Shown: piece by piece, positions 60,715-64,000 of the stretch
Position numbering within the stretch: position 1 is the first letter of the stretch
Layout of the letters: every line of letters begins with the position of its first letter
Position numbers and translations under genes: made by a program
The notes under the pieces: generated by a model
Seen by the model: only the letters and a program-made list of their open reading frames with translations
What the model was told of the DNA's origin: nothing
Databases searched by the model: none
From: Bacillus sp. NTK034
GTDB lineage: Bacteria; Bacillota; Bacilli; Bacillales; Cytobacillaceae
Direction of reading: 5' to 3'
NCBI RefSeq assembly: GCF_017303275.1
Contig: NZ_JAFKOJ010000013.1
Location: forward strand, 24,702-88,701
Length of the DNA stretch: 64,000 nucleotides

Positions 60715-61278
60715 TTAAACGTATCTTAATTGATTCCTAAGTGCTTCCCGGCCCCGGTGAATCCTGGTTTTAACCGTTCCCAGAGGAAGGTCGAGCGTTT
60801 CACTGATCTCGTTCAGCGATAATTCTTCAATATATTTTAAAACAATAACCGAACGATATTTCTCCGGAAGCTTCGATATCTCCCTTTGGATTGTTTCCTG
60901 CAATTCCAGACTTTCTACATCTTCCTCAGGCAGCCTCGCATCGGAAGCAATTTGAGAATACATGTTCAGTCCATCCGTTCCTGCGACCTCTGCATCCAGA
61001 TAATAATCAGGCTTCTTTTTTCTGATTCTGTCTATACATAGGTTTGTGGCAATCCGAAAAAGCCACGTGGAAAACTTCAAGTCAATATTAAAGCTGGCAA
61101 TGTTTACATAGGCTCTTAAGAAAGCCTCCTGAGCGATATCCTCTGCCTCATGCCTGTTTCCCAGCATTCTGTAGCATATCTGAAAAACTTTATCTTTGTA
61201 TATTTCAACAACTTCAGCATAAGCATCCTGGTCGCCCTTTAATACTTGCTTTATCCTCTTCTTTACGATTGTCTCCAT
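60715..61278 (-). CDS. sigW: ECF sigma factor SigW
   Basis: A 187-aa ECF sigma factor. Region 2 includes VFQICYRMLGNRHEAEDIAQEAFLRA and FSTWLFRIATNLCIDRIRK; region 4 is LPEKYRSVIVLKYIEELSLNE and LGTVKTRIHRGREALR. It controls antimicrobial and envelope stress genes. An autoregulatory sigma-W promoter lies upstream. Gene order with rsiW, cdaA, cdaR, glmM, glmS is the same as in B. subtilis. Confidence 0.96.
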   Translation of the reverse strand: METIVKKRIKQVLKGDQDAYAEVVEIYKDKVFQICYRMLGNRHEAEDIAQEAFLRAYVNIASFNIDLKFSTWLFRIATNLCIDRIRKKKPDYYLDAEVAGTDGLNMYSQIASDARLPEEDVESLELQETIQREISKLPEKYRSVIVLKYIEELSLNEISETLDLPLGTVKTRIHRGREALRNQLRYV

Positions 61279-61312
61279 TTTTTACCTCAGCTCCAGTGCG
61301 GCTAATCGATAA

Positions 61313-61339
61313 TACGAACCGATAGCGGAAAAGGTTTCA
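61313..61339 (-). promoter_or_regulatory. Sigma-W promoter of sigW
   Basis: On the minus strand TGAAAC, 17 bp, CGTA (then TT); consensus TGAAAC-N16-17-CGTA. It ends 35 bp before the sigW start, as for the autoregulated sigW promoter. Confidence 0.88.
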
Positions 61340-61451
61340 TTTTAATAAAAAAACATTCAATTTCTATATTAGCAAATTTTTACTTATTCTGGTTTAATTT
61401 TTTTCTTTTAGGGTATAAAAGTACTAAATTATTCGAAAAGGGTTGGTTACG

Positions 61452-61610
61452 GTGTGTGTTAAGGAATTATTGAGAGATATTGAGGATTGCCGGTCAAGAA
61501 TGATGCAGTTAGCAGCTTCCGCTTCTTTTACAGATCACATGGTAGTTGATACGAGCACGAAACTCGATCAGCTTCTAAATAAATATTATACACTCACAGC
61601 AAAAAAATGA
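61452..61610 (+). CDS. Aspartyl-phosphate phosphatase Spo0E family, 52 aa
   Basis: A 52-aa protein with KELLRDIEDCRSRMMQLA, SFTDHMVVDTSTKLDQLL and NKYYTL, the pattern of Spo0E/YisI-type two-helix phosphatases (D..V...S..LD.LLN.Y). Family members dephosphorylate Spo0A-P and delay sporulation. GTG start with AAGGG about nine bases before. Stands alone, divergent from sigW, with its own terminator. Partner not established. Confidence 0.88.
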   Translation: MCVKELLRDIEDCRSRMMQLAASASFTDHMVVDTSTKLDQLLNKYYTLTAKK

Positions 61611-61641
61611 GCAGAACTTGTTTACGTTCTGCTCATTTTTA
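61607..61641. terminator. Terminator between the Spo0E-like gene and arginase
   Basis: ATGAGCAGAAC / GTTCTGCTCAT, 11-bp perfect arms, then TTTTATTTT on the plus strand; the A-run before the stem makes it usable from the other side too. Confidence 0.88.
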
Positions 61642-61648
61642 TTTTCTA

Positions 61649-62554
61649 TTATAGAAGCTTTTCGCCAAATAATGAACCCATTAGCGCGACTGCCACGGTA
61701 GCTGTTTTATTTTTGTCATCCAAAATTGGATTAACCTCTACAAATTCAGCCGATGTTATGATCTGAGCTTCTGCAAGCATCTCCATGGCCAAATGGCTTT
61801 CACGATAGCTGATGCCGCCAATAACGGGAGTTCCAACACCCGGTGCATCATGCGGATCCAGTCCATCCAAATCCAGAGACAGATGAACACCATCTGTATT
61901 TCTTTCTTTTAAATATGTAATAGACTCCTCCATAACTTTGGTCATCCCAAGCCGGTCAATTTCGTGCATGGTATATACTTTAATGCCTTTTTCCTTAATT
62001 AGCTCCCGTTCTCCTTCATCCAAAGATCTTGCTCCAATAATAACAATATTCTCCGGCTTAACCTTTGGAGCATATCCTCCTACATTGGTTAAAAGCGGGT
62101 GCCCAATTCCCAGGCTTACTGCAAGTGGCATGCCATGAATGTTCCCTGAAGGTGAAGTTTCAGCTGTATTTAAGTCCCCGTGGGCATCATACCAGATTAC
62201 TCCAAGATTTTTGTAGTGCTTCGAAACACCGGCTAATGTTCCAATTGCGATGCTGTGATCGCCGCCAAGTACTAATGGAAAAGAACCACTTTCTATTGCT
62301 TTATCAACTTCTTCTCCTAGTTTTTCTGTCTTTTCAGCAATAAGGTCCAAGTTTCTAAGATTTGAATTTGGATCGATTTGAACTTCCGGACGGCCGATGG
62401 CAATATCACCCTGGTCATGGACTTCTTCGAATAAACACTTTAATCGCTCATTTACACCTGCATATCGGATCGCACTTGGTCCCATGTCCACACCGCGTCT
62501 CATCTGGCCAAGATCCATCGGCATTCCAATTATCGATAATTTCTGTCTTTTCAT
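61649..62554 (-). CDS. rocF: Arginase
   Basis: A 301-aa ureohydrolase of the usual length. Mn2+ ligands are seen in VLGGDHSIAIG, WYDAHGDLNT and SLDLDGLDPHDAPGVGTP, and GNIHGMPLA is the arginine loop. It cleaves arginine to ornithine and urea. Start ATG after AGGGAGG. Stands alone between the Spo0E-like gene and the tRNA cluster. In B. subtilis rocF is next to other roc genes; here none is adjacent. Confidence 0.95.
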   Translation of the reverse strand: MKRQKLSIIGMPMDLGQMRRGVDMGPSAIRYAGVNERLKCLFEEVHDQGDIAIGRPEVQIDPNSNLRNLDLIAEKTEKLGEEVDKAIESGSFPLVLGGDHSIAIGTLAGVSKHYKNLGVIWYDAHGDLNTAETSPSGNIHGMPLAVSLGIGHPLLTNVGGYAPKVKPENIVIIGARSLDEGERELIKEKGIKVYTMHEIDRLGMTKVMEESITYLKERNTDGVHLSLDLDGLDPHDAPGVGTPVIGGISYRESHLAMEMLAEAQIITSAEFVEVNPILDDKNKTATVAVALMGSLFGEKLL

Positions 62555-62698
62555 ATTACAAGTCCTCCCTTTCCCTTCATACTCTTATTTTAACCGCTTT
62601 CAAACACATGACTCAACTCGACAAAATCGTGTATATATATGCGGCTGCCGGGGAAGGTAATCTTAAAAATCAAGGTGTTAACTTTCCAATAAGGAGAA

Positions 62699-62734
62699 AT
62701 AAAAAATCCCTAAACCATGCTGGTTTAAGGATTG
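62699..62734 (-). terminator. Terminator of the rrn-tRNA cluster
   Basis: AATCCtTAAACC / GGTTTAgGGATT, loop AGCAT, followed by TTTTTTATTT on the minus strand, 16 bp after the last tRNA. Confidence 0.9.
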
Positions 62735-62749
62735 TCGAATTATGTATAA

Positions 62750-62825
62750 TGGTGGAGCCTAGCGGGATCGAACCGCTGACCTCCTGCGTGCAAAGCAGGC
62801 GCTCTCCCAGCTGAGCTAAGGCCCC
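62750..62825 (-). tRNA. tRNA-Ala (anticodon UGC)
   Basis: 76 nt including CCA; anticodon loop TTTGCAC, GGGGCC acceptor paired with GGCTCC, T-loop TTCGATC. Last tRNA of the cluster before the terminator. Confidence 0.97.
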
Positions 62826-62829
62826 ATTT

Positions 62830-62904
62830 TGGAGCGGAAGACGGGATTCGAACCCGCGACCCCCACCTTGGCAAGGTGATGTTCTACCACTGAACTACTT
62901 CCGC
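62830..62904 (-). tRNA. tRNA-Gly (anticodon GCC)
   Basis: 75 nt with encoded CCA; acceptor GCGGAAG/CTTCCGC and anticodon loop TTGCCAA. Confidence 0.97.
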
Positions 62905-62972
62905 AAAAATATTTATATTTACAAGTAAGACCTTCAGGAGTCGATTCCCAAGGTCTGTGTTTTTCTATAAAG

Positions 62973-63045
62973 TGAGCCATGAAGGACTCGAACCTTCGAC
63001 CCTCTGATTAAAAGTCAGATGCTCTACCGACTGAGCTAATGGCTC
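62973..63045 (-). tRNA. tRNA-Lys (anticodon UUU)
   Basis: 73 nt without encoded CCA; GAGCCAT acceptor, anticodon loop CTTTTAA, T-loop TTCGAGT. Confidence 0.96.
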
Positions 63046-63170
63046 AAAATATAATTCTGATGCCTAAACTTAATTTGCAGATGTGCTTCAAAGCCCTGCG
63101 GTCTTTGTCGCAGATTTTAAAAGCTTGCCATTCAGGGATGTAACGCTTCGATGCTGCATTCTTTTAAAAT

Positions 63171-63195
63171 CCTCTACCAACTGAGCTAATGGCTC
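63171..63195 (-). pseudogene. 5' fragment of a tRNA, Lys-like
   Basis: GAGCCATTAGCTCAGTTGGTAGAG is nearly the same as the acceptor and D-arm of the intact tRNA-Lys, but the anticodon, T arm and 3' acceptor do not follow. Instead GATTTTAAAAG ... CTTTTAAAATC form 11-bp inverted repeats (63113-63171) around unrelated sequence, and another hairpin CTGCG/CGCAG lies beyond. A broken or interrupted tRNA gene. Confidence 0.75.
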
Positions 63196-63200
63196 GAAAA

Positions 63201-63275
63201 TGGCTGGGCTAGCAGGATTCGAACCTGCGAGTGACGGAGTCAAAGTCCGGTGCCTTACCGCTTGGCTATAGCCCA
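63201..63275 (-). tRNA. tRNA-Gln (anticodon UUG)
   Basis: 75 nt with CCA; TGGGCTA acceptor, anticodon loop CTTTGAC. Confidence 0.97.
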
Positions 63276-63339
63276 ATAATTACAAAATAAAAAGGACATT
63301 CATAGCTTGTCCAGTTTTTTGTGTTTTATTAAGAATAAA

Positions 63340-63423
63340 TGGTGGAGGGGGGCAGATTCGAACTGCCGAACCCGAAGGAGCGGATTTACAGTCCGCCGCG
63401 TTTAGCCACTTCGCTACCCCTCC
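63340..63423 (-). tRNA. tRNA-Tyr (anticodon GUA)
   Basis: 84 nt class II tRNA with long variable arm; anticodon loop CTGTAAA, CCA encoded. Confidence 0.97.
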
Positions 63424-63438
63424 ATCTATAAAAAAAGA

Positions 63439-63514
<76 letters not shown>

Positions 63515-63519
63515 AAATA

Positions 63520-63595
63520 TGGTGGAGGATGACGGGATCGAACCGCCGACCCTCTGCTTGTAAGGCAGATGCTCTCCCAGCTGAGCTAATCCTCC
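63520..63595 (-). tRNA. tRNA-Val (anticodon UAC)
   Basis: 76 nt with CCA; GGAGGAT acceptor, anticodon loop CTTACAA. Confidence 0.97.
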
Positions 63596-63599
63596 ATTA

Positions 63600-63674
63600 T
63601 GGTGACCCCTACGGGATTCGAACCCGTGTTACCGCCGTGAAAGGGCGGTGTCTTAACCGCTTGACCAAGGGGCC
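63600..63674 (-). tRNA. tRNA-Glu (anticodon UUC)
   Basis: 75 nt with CCA; anticodon loop CTTTCAC, T-loop TTCGAAT. Confidence 0.97.
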
Positions 63675-63701
63675 TAGAACTCTAGTTGTCTACATTAAGA
63701 G

Positions 63702-63774
63702 AGCTTCCAACCGGGCTCGAACCGGTGACCTCTTCCTTACCATGGAAGTGCTCTACCTGCTGAGCTATGGAAGC
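63702..63774 (-). tRNA. tRNA-Thr (anticodon GGU)
   Basis: 73 nt without encoded CCA; acceptor GCTTCCA/TGGAAGC, anticodon loop ATGGTAA, discriminator U as usual for tRNA-Thr. Confidence 0.96.
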
Positions 63775-63810
63775 AACAGCTCATAATTCCCAAAAGGGGC
63801 TTTATGAAAA

Positions 63811-63885
63811 TGGCTCCGCAGGCAGGATTCGAACCTGCGACCGTTCGGTTAACAGCCGAATGCTCTACCACTGAGCTACTGCGGA
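63811..63885 (-). tRNA. tRNA-Asn (anticodon GUU)
   Basis: 75 nt with CCA; TCCGCAG acceptor, anticodon loop CTGTTAA. First tRNA after the 5S gene. Confidence 0.97.
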
Positions 63886-63906
63886 AAAGTGGTATTTTAG
63901 TAAACA

Positions 63907-64000
<94 letters not shown>

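Noticed and set aside
61649..62554. Agmatinase or formiminoglutamase for the ureohydrolase
   Set aside because: Length, GGDHS, DAHGDLNT and GNIHGMPLA with the C-terminal segment fit arginase better.

Overview
The window looks like a chromosomal segment of a low-to-moderate GC, spore-forming Bacillaceae bacterium (Cytobacillus/Mesobacillus/Bacillus sensu lato). The evidence is gene order and regulation: a dppABCDE-ykfABCD locus, yclNOPQ, a sigW-rsiW-cdaA-cdaR-glmM-glmS block with a glmS ribozyme, a Spo0E-like phosphatase, a YerO/SwrC-like pair, PerR, Fur, CodY, sigma-B and sigma-W type sites, and a tRNA cluster following a 5S rRNA. The exact genus cannot be fixed without a search. Most of the sequence is core or conserved-accessory; no prophage, IS transposase, plasmid functions, cas genes or CRISPR array is visible.

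Layout. 1-4.4 kb: tail of a dicarboxylate/amino-acid symporter, a six-copy 9-bp repeat array, a universal stress protein, a SulP transporter, and VOC, NUDIX and GNAT genes. 4.4-16.7 kb: one long minus-strand cobamide salvage operon of 14 genes, headed by a cobalamin riboswitch with an attenuator. It runs BtuF, BtuC, a BtuD-CbiZ fusion, CbiB, CobD, CobQ, CobU, CobS, CobC, a short CobU-like protein, PduO-type adenosyltransferase, the alpha-ribazole transporter/kinase pair CblT/CblS and a second phosphatase. Together they can import corrinoids, cut cobinamides to cobyric acid, rebuild the aminopropanol arm and attach an imported lower-ligand nucleoside. 16.7-28 kb: an unknown 258-aa protein, RodA/FtsW, T-box-controlled ArgRS, TauE/SafE, PerR-box Dps, a DMT exporter, a hairpin repeat cluster, a TM-helix-repeat channel-like protein, DUF4395 and YqcI/YcgG proteins.

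27.2-37.8 kb: peptide and muropeptide uptake and recycling (dppABCDE, ykfABCD) with an intracellular beta-lactamase-fold hydrolase as the tenth gene; the promoter has a CodY-like box over its -35. 37.9-48.7 kb: DUF3870, AlaX-type tRNA editing, a sigma-B-type YflT stress protein, a zinc-ribbon protein, small and membrane proteins, an MFS exporter, a second six-copy array of the same 9-bp repeat in opposite orientation, then an RND pump with a divergent TetR regulator and an O-methyltransferase. 48.8-53 kb: Fur-box yclNOPQ-type catecholate (petrobactin-like) siderophore uptake. 53-62.6 kb: a small RHH protein, a Bacillaceae-type interspersed repeat with an internal insertion, glmS with its ribozyme, glmM, cdaR, cdaA, rsiW, sigW, a Spo0E-like gene and arginase. 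62.7-64 kb: ten tRNA genes, one broken tRNA, and the 3' part of a 5S rRNA, all on the minus strand.

The least explained features are non-coding: two arrays of exactly six copies of TGACCGATA (five perfect plus one variant in the first) spaced 20-21 bp, a cluster of GTCCGAATG hairpins separated by pyrimidine tracts, and helically phased direct repeats upstream of ykfA. No complete novel defence or mobile system was found. The most unusual coding observations are the short CobU-like protein and the beta-lactamase-fold protein in the muropeptide operon.
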